Positions 44,903 to 56,327 of a stretch of DNA of 64,000 nt are shown one piece after another (positions within the stretch are counted from its first letter, which is position 1; every line of letters begins with the position of its first letter). The DNA is from Aegilops tauschii subsp. strangulata. Taxonomy: Eukaryota; Streptophyta; Magnoliopsida; Poales; Poaceae. The notes beneath the pieces were generated by a model, which worked only from the letters and a program-made list of their open reading frames with translations, did not search any database and was not told the origin of the DNA. Made by a program: the position numbers and the translations under genes. The stretch covers positions 90,855,322 through 90,919,321 of the forward strand of contig NC_053035.3 in NCBI RefSeq assembly GCF_002575655.3, written 5' to 3'.

Positions 44903-45340
44903 GTGAGGGAGTCCTGGATTAGGGGGTCCTCGGGCGTCCGGGCTATGGGACATAGGACGGACTCATGGGCCGCGAAGAAAAGATGGAAGGCTCTCCCCCG
45001 TGTCCGGATGGGACTCTCCTTGGCGTGGAAGGCAAGCTTGGCGTGCGGATATGAAGATTCCTTTCTCTGTAAACCGACTCGGTACAACCCTAGCCCCCTC
45101 CGGTGTTTATATAAACCGGAGGGTTTGGTCCGTAGAGGCAATCATAATCATACAGGCTAGACATCTAGGGTTTAGCCATCACGATCTCGAGGTAGATCAA
45201 CTCTTGTAACCCCTATACTCATCAAAGTCAATCAAGCAGGAAGTAGGGTATTACCTCTGTTGAGAGGGCCCGAACCTGGGTAAACACTGTGTCCCCTGCC
45301 TCATGTTACCTTCGATCCTTAGACGCACAGTTTGGGACCC
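44903..45340 (+). repeat. First, 3'-truncated Fatima-like LTR copy
   Basis: 438 bp from TGAGGGAGTCCTGGATTA to TTTGGGACCC. The last ~40 bp present in the next copy (CTACCCGAGATCC and onward to CACCGACA) are missing. It is followed without a gap by the second copy. Confidence 0.85.
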
Positions 45341-45818
45341 TGAGGGAGTCCTGGATTAAGGGGTCCTCGGGCGTCCGGACTATGGTACGTGGGCCGGACT
45401 GATGGGCTGTGAAGATACAAGACCGAAGACTCTCTCCCGTGTCCGGATGGGAATCTCCTTGGCGTAGAAGGCAAGCTTGGCGCCCTGATATGAAGATTCC
45501 TTTCTCTGTAACCGACTTTTGTACAACCCTAATCCCCTCCGGTGTCTATATAAACCGGAGGATTTAGTCCGTAGGGATAAGGATAATCATAATCATACAT
45601 GCTAGACTTTTAGGGTTTTAGCCATTACGATCTCGGGGTAGTTCAACTCTTGTAATACTGATATTCATCAAGATCAATCAAGCAGGAAGTAGGGTATTAC
45701 CTCCATAGGGAGGGCCTGAACCTGGGTAAACATTGTGTCCCCCGTCTCCTGTTACCATCAACCTTAGATGCACAGTTCGGGACACCCTACCCGAGATCCG
45801 TCGGTTTTGACACCGACA
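45341..45818 (+). repeat. Second, complete Fatima-like LTR copy
   Basis: 478 bp, TGAGGGAG to CACCGACA, with TATATAAACCGGAGG at about 45546 as promoter box. The PBS-like sequence follows directly at 45819. Confidence 0.85.
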
Positions 45819-45996
45819 TTGGTGCTTTCATTGAGAGTTCCGCTGCGTCATCTTCAAGAGGTTCGATGGCCCCCGTCAATCATCTACAACAATGCTGTCC
45901 AGGGGGGAGTCTTCTTCCCCGGATAGATCTTCGTATTCGGCGGCTTCGCACTACGGGCCAACTCGCTTGGCCATCTAGAGCAGATCGACAGCTACG

Positions 45997-48900
45997 TGTA
46001 ACGCCCACGATGCGGCTATATCTCCCACGTGTCGAGGCACGACTTAGAGTCATAACCGCATAGTGGTTTTGTCACAAGAAGGGTCATCTTCACACAATCC
46101 CATGTAATGAACAAGAATGGGATAAAGAGTTGGCTTACAATCGCCACTTCACACAATACATAAATATCATCATACATCATCCAAAATACGAACATATAGA
46201 CCGACTACGGTCAAAATCCAGATGAAAATAAGACAACCCCAAATGCTAGATCCCCGATCGTCCCAACTGGGCTCCACTACTGATCATCAGGAAAAGACAC
46301 ATAGTAACGACCACGTTCCTCGTCGAACTCCCACTTGAGATCGACGCCATCGTCTGCACTGGCATCGTCGGCACCTGCAACTGTTTTGGTAGAATCTGTG
46401 AGTCACGGGGACTCAGCAATCTCACACCCGCGAGATCAAGACTATTTAAGCTGGTAGGAAAGGATGGTGCAATGAGGTGGAGCTGCAGCGGCAAAAGCAT
46501 ATATGGTGGCTAACTTGCGCAAATGAGAGCGAGAAGAGAAGCAACGGAACGGACGTCATCTAGCAATGACCAAGAAGAGGTCCTGAACACCTACTTACGT
46601 CATGCATAATTCAGACCGTGTTCACTTCCCGGACTCCGCCGAGAAGAGACCATCACGGCTACACACGCAGTGGATGTATTTTAATTGGGTCAAGTGACAA
46701 GTTATCTACAACCGGATATTAACAAATTCCCATCTGCCTCATAACCGCGGGCACGGCTTTCAAAAGATAATACCCTGCAGGGGTGTCCCAACTTAGCCCA
46801 TCATAAGCTCTCACGGTCAACGAAGGATAAACCTTCTCCCGGAAAGACCCGACCAGTCTCGGAATCCCGGTTTACAAGACATCTCGACAATGGTAAAACA
46901 AGACCAGCAAAGCCGCCCGAATGTGCCGACAAATCCCGATAGGAGCTGCATATATCTCGTTCTCAGGGCACACCGGATGAGCCAGACGTCGGGTTGGCAT
47001 AGACCCTGGTTGCCCAGGGGGCGCCGGACATCGCTTGGTTTGGGCCAGCACTCGAAGGAGCACTGGTCCGGGGGTTTAAAATAAAGATGACCCTCGGGCT
47101 CGCGAAAACCCGGGGGAAAAGGCTTAGGTAGCAAATGGTAAAACCAAGGTTGGGCCTTGCTGGAGGAGTTTTATTCAAGGCGAACTGTCAAGGGGGTCCC
47201 ATAAATCACCCGACCGCGTAAGGAACGCAAACTCAAGGAACATAATCCCGGTATAACAGTAACTAGGGCGGCAAGAGTGGAACAAAACACCAGGCATAAG
47301 GCCGAGCCTTCCACCCTTTACCAAATATATATAGATGCATTAATTAAATAAGAGATATTGTGATATCCCATCATATCCATGTTCCGACATGGAACAAACT
47401 TCAACCTCACCTGCAACTAGCAACGCTATAAGAGGGGCTGAGCAAAAGCGGTAACTTAGCCAAACAACGGTTTGCTAGGAGAGGATGGTTAGGGGCTGAC
47501 ATGGCTAAAATGGGAGACATGATATAGCAAGTGATAGGTAGCGAGCATGGCAATAGAGCGAACAACTAGCATAGCAAAGATAGAAGTGATTTCGAGGGGT
47601 GGTCATCTTGCCTGCAAGATTCTCAGAGTTGTCGAAAGCTTGACCCTCGTAAGCGTACTCGACAGGTTCCTCGTTCACGAACTCGTCTCCCGGCTCTACC
47701 CAAGACAAGAACACAAACAAACGGAACCACAATCAACAGCGAGAAATGCGCAAGCAACATGATGCAAAATATGTATGATATGCGAGATATGATATGCGAT
47801 GCATATGCGTGCTCCGGAAGGAAAATGATGAACATGGTAGTAACTTGGCAAACCAAGCATGCCACTGGAAAGATGAGATGATTTCGGTCGAAATCGATAT
47901 AAAGATCACCGGAATCGGATGCACGGTTTGCAAATGGCAAGCAAAACAAGAATGACACTAATCTGCGATTAACAGCAAGATAGCACTTAAAATGCAACAA
48001 ACAACAATGCTATAGCACCCCAACATAGCAACAAAGCACATGGCAGTAAACTACAGGAGATGCTTGACAAAAGATGAACACTGAGCTACGGCTAGTTCAC
48101 AACATATCAAGCTCAAACAAGCATGACAAAAGTGCAAAAGATTACAGGTTCACAGACTTGGTGAAAAACTGGACATGGCAGAAATCAGCATCAGGTAGCA
48201 ATGTTCAGAGCACGAAATCAATATGCTACAGAAACTTAACATAGCAAAACAAGGCATGGCAGTGTTCTACTAAATGCACATGACAAAAGTCCCTTACTGA
48301 CCATAAGCCAAAAAGGACTAGAAGATATGATGGCAAGCATGTAAACATAGCAAGTTTCGTTAACAGGTTTAAGACACTGCAGAAAAAGAGCATGGCAGAA
48401 ATAATAATATGTAGGCCTCTTTGTGAGCTTGATGCACTCACTACAGAGCAATGCATGACAAACCAAGCATACCTACAGTAAGAAGGCATGTTTATGAAGC
48501 TATCCATGGCAAGAACAATTGCATAGCATGTATGGATCAACTACAATAAGCTTGGCAAAAATGCATATCATGTTAAGAATCTGCCAGAAATATTTTATAG
48601 CAAAAGTAGAGCAAGATTGAGTCATGCTATGGCACTCCATAATTGCAAAACATTGCAGGAATGGATCAATTACAACTATAGCTACAAAATATCCTGAATG
48701 AACATCTCCAAAATATACATGGATCTCTCTGTAACATCAAGTTTACATGACAACAAAATTACAGCAGACAAGGACTTGGAGAAATCACTCTCTGAAATCA
48801 GAAATATTACGGGACCTAATTTGCATGCTTGTGCTAGTCACCACAGATATCACAAAAAATACATGGACTACACCACTGGAAAGATGGCATGGCATACTTC

Positions 48901-50245
48901 AAAACACATGTAGAGCTCATGCTCAAAAGATGCACAGAATAAATGATACAAAAATGACAAATCTCCAAGTTCTGATAAGAACCAGAGAATAACAGCAACT
49001 AGCCCTCTTCCAACAGAGATCTGGTCATCAAGATGACCTCTAATGAACATGGTGCAATTGAACAAAACGAAGAGCATCACGAGACGAACAATTTGACATA
49101 TTACACGCGCGAATCAAAGCTACATGCAAGAAGTTATCGCATGGGGAACAGGAGCACTTGCTGAGAAAAATTCCAGACTTGGAGAAAAAACGGGTCGCGA
49201 GAAAGTCAATGGGCACGTACAGTGTAGATCGGATCGAGCGGAAGAGCTCGAGCTCGAGCCCGTCGCCGGTCGGGAGGAAGAGGAGCGACGGGGAGGCGGC
49301 CGGAGGAGGAGAGGCGCGGCCGCCGGCGGGCACGGGCGGCGGGCCGCAGGTGGCCGGAGGAGGGGCGTCGGCGGCGGCCTCGGGAGGCGCGTCGGGCGGC
49401 GGCGGAGATGGCGGGGCCGGCCGGCGCCGGCGAGGGCAGGCGGCGGCGGGGCGAGTGCGGCGGCGGCGCACGGGAGGCGAGGCGGCGGCGGGCGCGCGCG
49501 GCGCGGGCGGCGGCGATGCGGGCCGGCGGGCCCGCGGCGGGCCTGCGGGCCGGCGCGGTGGAGGATCCGGCGGCGGCCACGTGTCACCACGGGATTGGAC
49601 GGGGCGCGGCGGCGGACGTGTTCGGCGGGGTACGGACGCGTCCGACGGCGCGGAGGGATTTTTTTAGGGTTTGGACTGCGGTTGTATTTCGGGAGAGATG
49701 GAGTTTTATAGGTAGAGGGAGCTAGGAGACTCCAAATGAGGTGCGGTTTTCGCCCACACGATCGTGATCGAACGACCTAGAGCATGGAAGAGAGTTTGGT
49801 AGGTTTTGGGCTGGTTTTGGAGGGGGTTTTTGCTGGACACACAAATGGACTTTGCGGATGCCCGGTTAACCGTTGGGGTACCAAACGAGCTCCGAATGGA
49901 ACGAAACTTAACCGGTAGGCTCCGGGTGGTATACTAGGGCCACATGACAAGCTTCGGTCCATTCTGAGAAAGTTTGACACACGCACACGAAAGAAAACAA
50001 GAGGGGTGCACCGGATGAGATAGGAGCGCCGGATTGGAAAACGGACAACGGGGAAAATGCTCGGATGCATGAGACGAACACGTATGCGAATGTAATGCAC
50101 ATGATGACATGATAAGAAAATGCATGACATGACAAAATACAAAACGAAAGACAAAAACCCGACAACGGAGGAAAATCATAACACATAGCCGGAAATGGCA
50201 AGAGTCGGAGTTACAAATATGACAAGTTACATGCGGGGTGTTACA
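45997..50245 (-). mobile_element. Probable 4.2-kb solo LTR (LARD/Sukkula-like) inside Fatima-like gag
   Basis: 4249 bp with TSD CTACG at 45992-45996 and 50246-50250. The ends are TGTAACGCCC (left) and, reverse-complemented, TGTAACACCC (right), i.e. TG...CA. A 5-bp TSD and TG...CA termini fit an LTR, and no shorter terminal direct repeats are visible, so a single very long LTR is the simplest reading. On the minus strand a TATAAAACTC box at 49701-49710 is followed by a strongly GC-rich leader (49230-49640), then AT-rich sequence with many CATGGCA and ACATAGCA words. Overlapping GC-rich frames there are not credible genes. The family link to Sukkula-type LTRs is from memory. Confidence 0.65.
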
Positions 50246-50410
50246 CTACGCCCCTGGCCACCAGGTCAGATTTGGAAGCTTGAACTACGTCGCTGATATC
50301 TGCGGAGACTTGATCTTCGATGGATTCGAGCCCACGGTAGCCACTCCCTGCCAGTGCGATGAGCATGACCTAAATCTGTCATCGGACCATACCTAGGAGA
50401 TAGCACCTGT

Positions 50411-51430
50411 AAGTGCTCCAGCCCTAGATCTGGAGTAGATTACGCCATCCGAGGACGGGAAGCTCAACCCCGCCACGGAAGCCGCAGACTCAGCGGAGTT
50501 GGAGCCGCACACAGACCCAACCTCGAGCGGGATCTGCGTCATCGGAACCTCGGACTCGTCTCTGGCCATAGGTTCCGAACCACGTGCATCCGCGGCCATC
50601 GAGCCTGATCAGGCGCCTATCGTTGAATTCAGCGCCGCGGACATCTTCCAGCACTCACCTTTAGGTGATGTGCTAAACTCATTAAAAACCCTCTCCTTAG
50701 CAGGGGACTCACAGCCGAATTATATCCGGTTTGAGCTGGGGGCGGATGGCGGGGAATTTCGCTTCCCACCACCTCCCAGTTAATAGCCACTGTCGAAGAC
50801 TTAACTGACACGCTCGATTACGACTCCGAAGACATTGACGGCATGGACGACTATGCCGAAGAGGAGCAGGCCAAAAACCCGCCATTTACCGGGCGCTGGA
50901 CGGCCACCTCCTCATACGACGTATACATGGTGGATACACCCAAAGAGAATAGCGGCGATGACAAGGAAGATCCAGTCGAGGACGAACCTCCTAAGATACA
51001 ACCAAAGCACTGACGTCAGCGGCGCTGCTCTAAATCACGCCATAGAAAAAGCAGCAATACCGGCACAGGAGAAGATAACACCCCGGACGGTGCCGAAGAC
51101 AGAGAAGACCCCGACGAGCAAACTGCCGAACAGGACGATCGGGAAGATGGGCAAGTTAGCCCTGACGAACAGGCCATAAACGAAGACTCGAAGGACAGCA
51201 ATTATCTACCACTCTCCGAGGATGAGGTGAGCCTCGGTGACGAAGACTTCATTGTACCCGACGAACCTCTCGAGCAGGAGCACTTTAAGCGCCGGTTAAT
51301 CGCCACTGCAAGGAGCCTGAAAAAGCGGCAGTAGCAGCTTCAAGTTGATCAGGATCTGCTCAATGACAGATGGACTAATGTCCTGGCAGCCGAGGAATAC
51401 GGCCTCGAGCACCCAACCAAAAGTTAGCCG
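50411..51430 (+). pseudogene. Fatima-like gag, N-terminal part
   Basis: Readable gag-like sequence starts near 50430 and is cleanest at 50499-50783 (TSSGICVIGTSDSSLAIGSE, then FSAADIFQHSPLGDVLNSLK). It then changes frame and continues with DYDSEDIDGMDDYAEEEQ to about 51430, with several stops. Acidic and Ser-rich. The original start near 45866 is on the other side of the 4.2-kb insertion. Confidence 0.65.
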
Positions 51431-51439
51431 AAGCGCAAA

Positions 51440-52852
51440 TTGCTACCTCAGTTCAATGACGAGGCGCTGGAGCCCGTAGCATCATCGTGCAATGCGGCTG
51501 ACCGACCACCATGTGGCTGGGACAAAGAGGCAACTCAAGCCGAACACCAGCACGCACTACCTCACCATGAAGGCAGAGATAAAACAGCTCGGGGACATAC
51601 ATATGACCTGCGGCAGAACTTGGACAGTAGAGCAGGGCAGAACAGATCGATTTATGGCTCACGGGGGCGTGCCCCGACATGCGACAACGTCTACCTAGCC
51701 GGACGCAACAATCATAATCACGCCCGGGCCAAGAACAGCAGACGGACTCCATCCGAGCTACGTCACGACGTGGCCCGATATAGAGGCGCCGCACACCCCC
51801 TTTGCTTCACTGACGAGGTAATGGAGCACAAATTCCCAGAAGGGTTTAAACCCATGAATATCGAATCATATGATGGAACAACAGATCCCACAGTATGGAT
51901 TGAAGATTTTCTTCTCCATATCCACATGGCCCGTGGTGATGATCTCCACGCCATCAAATACCTCCCACTAAAACTAAAGGGACCAGCGCGGCACTGGCTA
52001 AACAGCCTTCCAGAGAACTTCGTTGGCAGCTGGGAAGACCTGGAAGACGCCTTTCGCGATAACTTCCAAGGTACATATGTCCGGCCACCAGATGCCGATG
52101 ACTTAAGTCACATCATCCAGCAGCCCGGAGAGTCAGCCAGGAAGCTCCGGACTAGGTTCTTAATTAAAAAGAACCAAATTGTCGATTGTTCGGGCGCCGA
52201 AGCCCTCGCGGCCTTCAAACACAGCGTCCGGGATGAGTGGCTCGCCCGCCACCTCGGTCAAGAAAAACCAAAATCCATGGCAGCCCTTACCGCTCTAATG
52301 ACCCGCTTTTGCGCGGGAGAAGAACACTGGCTCGCTCGTAGAAGCAACAGCGCCAGCGATTCGGGCACTTCCGAAGTCCGAGATGGCAACGGCAAGCCAC
52401 GACGCAATAAACACAAGTGCCGCAATAATAATGAAAGAACGCAAGACACAACAGTCAACGCCGGATTCAGCGGCTCCAAACTCGGTCAACAGAAAAAGCC
52501 ATTCAAGGCAAATAGAGATGAACCATCCAATCTAGACAAGGTATTGGATCGGCCCTGCCAGATTCATGGCACCCCCGATAAACCAGCTACTCACACCAAC
52601 AGAAGCTGCTGGGTCTTCAAACAAGCCGGCAAGTTTAATGCCGAACATAAGGGGAAGGGGCCGCCCAGTGACAGCAATGACGAAGAGACTTGCCAGCCGA
52701 ATACCGGGGGTCAGAAGCAATTTCCCCCCGAAGTGAAAACCGTAAACATGGTATACGTGACACACACCCCTACAGGGGAGCGCAGGTGTGCACTACGGGA
52801 CACATACGCCATAAAGCCGGTCCCCCAAAATTTAGCCATATCCGTCCCGTAG
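51440..52852 (+). pseudogene. Fatima-like gag, capsid and linker
   Basis: 470 codons. The capsid-type retrotransposon gag domain lies roughly at residues 130-300: HKFPEGFKPMNIESYDGTTD, then KYLPLKLKGPARHWLNSLPE and WEDLEDAFRDNFQGTY. A His/Cys-poor zinc-like remnant (CQIHGTPDKPATHTNRSC) appears near 375. The frame then shifts relative to the protease at about 52780-52840, so no complete polyprotein is possible. Confidence 0.8.
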
Positions 52853-53391
52853 GTTCGGCAGCTCTGATCATCGATCTAGTTATCGATGGGTTCCATCTCA
52901 CGAAAGTCCTTACGGACAACGGCAGTAGCCTTAATCTACTCTACCAAGACACTATCCGCAAAATGGGCATCGATCCTTCAAGAATCAAGCCCACCACAAC
53001 TACCCTCAAGGGAGCAGTACCCGGCGTAGAAGGTCACTACACGGGCTCCATCACATCGGAAGTCGTTTTCGGTCCGCCGAACAACTTCCGCAGTGAAGGA
53101 TTGACCTTTGATATTGTCCCGTTCCGCAGTAGCTACCATGCACTTCTGCGGCATACCGCTTTTTCCCGTTTTAATGCGATCCCACTCTACGCCCGCGTAA
53201 AACTTAAGATGCACGGTCCACGCGGCGTCATAACAATAAATGAAAATATGGAACACTCCCTCCGTATAGAGGATCATACTGCGGCTATTACAGCCAAAGT
53301 ACAAAGCGGCCTCATCAAGCCGCATATCTCATTGGCCATTAAGCCGCCGGTCTCTATTAAATGGAACCGATTAATCTCAGAGCTGGATTAG
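52840..53391 (+). pseudogene. Fatima-like aspartic protease region
   Basis: In a different frame from gag (open from 52690). It shows SAALIIDLVIDGFHLTKVLT followed by the active-site-like DNGSSLNLLY (Asp-Asn-Gly, where Asp-Gly/Ser-Gly is expected) and the conserved FDIVPFRSSYHALLRHTAFS. It ends in TAG at 53389-53391. No reverse transcriptase follows, unlike in full elements of the lineage. Confidence 0.75.
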
Positions 53392-54614
53392 CAGTTCGGC
53401 CTCCGTCGTTCGCCTCATATACCCGCGAAGTTTGTACCGCGCATACATAATTATGTACTTAAAATACCCTGGTCATCGACAGAGGCACAATACGGACAGG
53501 CCTACAAGCACTCCCATAGCCTCGCTTTTCTTTTCTAACTATTTTTTATCTTTTATCACAGGTTTCTCAAAGACTGGTCATCTCACGAACTCTTTCAGAG
53601 TTCGGCTTCGTACACTTACCCAAAGGCTATTCCTGTTAAGGAGTCCTTTCACTGAGGCAAGGTGGCGCAAACGTGCGACAGGAGGTCCAAATAATTTTGT
53701 GTAGACCGCACTCTTTATTTTGAGCCTGTAAAGTGCCTTCTCCCTCAGCCTTCGACCACCGGCATGTCAAATAGCCTGGGTTGTGGCGTTATTATCTGTA
53801 AGACGGCAATTGACATATCAATCAGGTTCCAGTGAACATAATCCGTATTCAGTATTCACTTTTTCTAAAGAACTGAATTTTGCTTCTCCGGTTGTTTCAC
53901 ACACGCACCTCGGCACAAATTGCCAGGGGCTTGATATGGGAACAAATGAGTTGCCAACAAGTCCGAACAGCTTTATAGCACACTTCGGCGTCATGAGTTT
54001 GGCCTTATATGCACCAGCTCCGAATCATGTCTTTGGTCAATAGTTGGGTTGCCCGGCTCCTGTGCTTACTACCTTACATTCCGCTATATCGACTAGGGTA
54101 GTAAAGGGAGAACTACTGCGATTGTGTCCTGGTTTATCCAGATGAGCACCTCAGTAGAGAAAGCCGAAAACTGACTGTCATGATGCGGCGAAAGCTGGTC
54201 AACCACTCGATGACTTATCAGAATCTTTCGCGATTCCTTCCGTATTACACGAAGGACCGTTCTTAAGGTCACCTATGTAACGCACCGTATTGGGATAACT
54301 GCGTACATACCAGGGGCTATATCATAGACCCACCGTCAAACTCCTATGGCTAAGTGAAAGTGTTAAAGCCCTATAGTCCGATTGCCTAGTTCGCCGCATT
54401 GACACCTCCTTCACGGACCAAGACGTTGGGTCAAGAGTGATCAAGTGCTTTTCCGAACACCCCCGTATTATATGCAAGGGGGCTGAAGCCGACGACTGGC
54501 AAACTTTCAGATTATACAAAAAACGGCCGCATAGCAGGAACCAAAACTTTCCGGGAAAAGTATAAAAAACATAGCCTTAATATATCATAATTTTTTTTTA
54601 CAATTTCGATACAT
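53392..54614. other. Spacer after the missing pol region
   Basis: No ORF above background and no reverse transcriptase, RNase H or integrase motifs in any frame by eye. It probably represents sequence normally lying 3' of pol, so a pol deletion joined here near 53391-53530. Confidence 0.55.
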
Positions 54615-56327
54615 TCACTCGAACATCATATCCTTCGAGCACTGACCCTCTATCAAGCGGGAACCCTCTAGGACATCTTCAAAATAATGCTCTGGCGCGT
54701 GATGGTCCTTGCCCTCGGGTGGACTCTTCGCTGTAATATCGGCGGCCTTCATCTTCGCCCAGTATGTCTTGACGCGGGCAAAGGCTATCCGTGCACCTTC
54801 AATGCACGTTGACCGCTTCACGGCATCAATACGCGGCACCACATCAATAAGTCGCTGCACCAAACCGAAATAACTATTCGGAATTGGCTCGGCCAGCCAC
54901 AGCCGAACCACGATGTCCTTCATGGCAGATCCGGATATCTTGTGGAGCTCGGCCCACTAGGCCATCTGTTCGTTCAACAACAGCAGACGCTTTGGCATGC
55001 TGAACTGCGACCAAAAAAGCTTTTCCGTTGCATGTCCTTCTTGCGCTTGGAAAAACTGCGTCGCATCAGAGGCACTCTTCGGCAAGTCCAAAAATGCATC
55101 TGGAGAACTCCACATTTGATTAAGCGGGGCATACTTCGGATCTCCGAATTTAGTTTGTAATAAGAAGGACTTACCGTCCGTGATCTCCCCAGCTTGTCGG
55201 ATCTCCTCCCGAGCCGCTCTAGACTCGGACCGGGCCTCTCTCGCCTCTCGTAAGGCCTTGTCGAGATCGGCCGTTTTGGCTTTGTTATCCTTTTTGAGGG
55301 ATTCGCATCGGACAGTGGCATCCTTCGGCTCACGCGCCATAATGGATATTCTCTCCTCGCACTGGCGCCGAGCAACCTGTCCGGCCTTTAGCTCAGCAGT
55401 TGCCTTCGTGGCAGCCGCATCACTCATCCTGGCTTGCTCCTTGGCCCGGGCAAGCTCGGCCCAAAGGATCTCAACCGCGGCTGCACTATCTGCAGTTACG
55501 CATAGCTCAGTACACAATTCTCAGCGTCATGCTCATCTTATCATACTTATGTATAATGACTGCCCCAAAAATATACCTTGCGCCTCGTCGAGCCGCCTAT
55601 TAATAAGCGTGATGTCATCATCCGCAGCATCAAGTTTTTGCTTCAGACATACAACCTCTGTAGCTTGGGCAGTCGCCATGTATGTAGCAGCCTGTGTTCC
55701 AATTAATTGGATTATTTCCTGAGCATATCTTTTTTGATCCTCTGATCGCCTCCCTTTGGGCGCCAACCAGAGTCTCAGGGGCTACTATCTATACACAGGT
55801 GCATTTTGCGTACAGAGCACAATTGAAAATATTACAGTACGTACCTCGAAGCCTCTTAGCAGGCCCATGAAGGCTTCATTCAATCCGCTTTTCGTGGACA
55901 GAATTCTTTCAGCCACCTTACTCATTAAGGTATGATGTTCCTCCGAGATTGACGCATGTTGCAACATGCCCATTGTATCCGGCGCCTCCGGATTCCCGGG
56001 AGCGGCTGCGGGAGTGCGGACTCCCTTCGAAGGGATATGTTTACTCGACTCTAGAGTCGTCCCCGACTGTAAACCGGATAGTCCAAGGCCATTATGGTTG
56101 ATCCCCGTCGGGGCCGCACACCCCGGGCCCTGGGCGACCGAAGTTTCACCTTCGAGCGTCGTCTTCATTGTCCCCCGCACCACTTGTTGATCGGGAAAGA
56201 TCCTCCGGGACGACACCTCGAAGTCGTCTGCCCTATTGGGCAAGGGAGCCTGTGGAGGTGTCTCGCTTTCCATCATCTCTGGAAGCAGATCCCCCGAGGA
56301 GGAGGACTGTTGAGAAATATAAGCCAT
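54615..56327 (-). pseudogene. Antisense ORF of the Fatima-like element
   Basis: Several minus-strand frames belong to one former protein. 55785-56327 starts MAYISQQSSSSGDLLPEMME. 55533-55766 and 54957-55517 form a coiled-coil-like region (RAREEARSE-type repeats, KDNKAKTADLDKALREAREA), and then FFQAQEGHATEKLFWSQF. 54615-54923 gives WLAEPIPNSYFGLVQRLID and ends KDMMFE. A TAG near 54957 interrupts where glutamine is expected. This is the antisense 'putative gypsy type transposon' protein seen in related Triticeae elements; its function is unknown. Confidence 0.75.

Larger units (their letters stand above)
44903..56310 (+). mobile_element. Fatima-like gypsy element lacking reverse transcriptase and integrase
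   Basis: It starts with two LTR copies, followed by a PBS-like TTGGTGCTTTCATTGAGAG at 45819, gag in several broken frames, a protease region to 53391, a spacer, and an antisense ORF region (54615-56327). No reverse transcriptase, RNase H or integrase motifs are seen between 53391 and 54615. A 3' LTR is not reached: near 56310 the sequence passes into another retrotransposon. The family name is from memory of the LTR start TGAGGGAGTCCTGGATTA and the antisense ORF. The right boundary is approximate. Confidence 0.75.

Noticed and set aside
44722..45209. Plus-strand ORFs across the LINE and LTR junction
   Set aside because: They cross an insertion boundary and are antisense to the LINE; no homology visible.
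49040..49725. Several overlapping long ORFs on both strands
   Set aside because: They are all in one extremely GC-rich stretch where stops are rare in every frame; Ala/Arg/Pro-rich with no domain.
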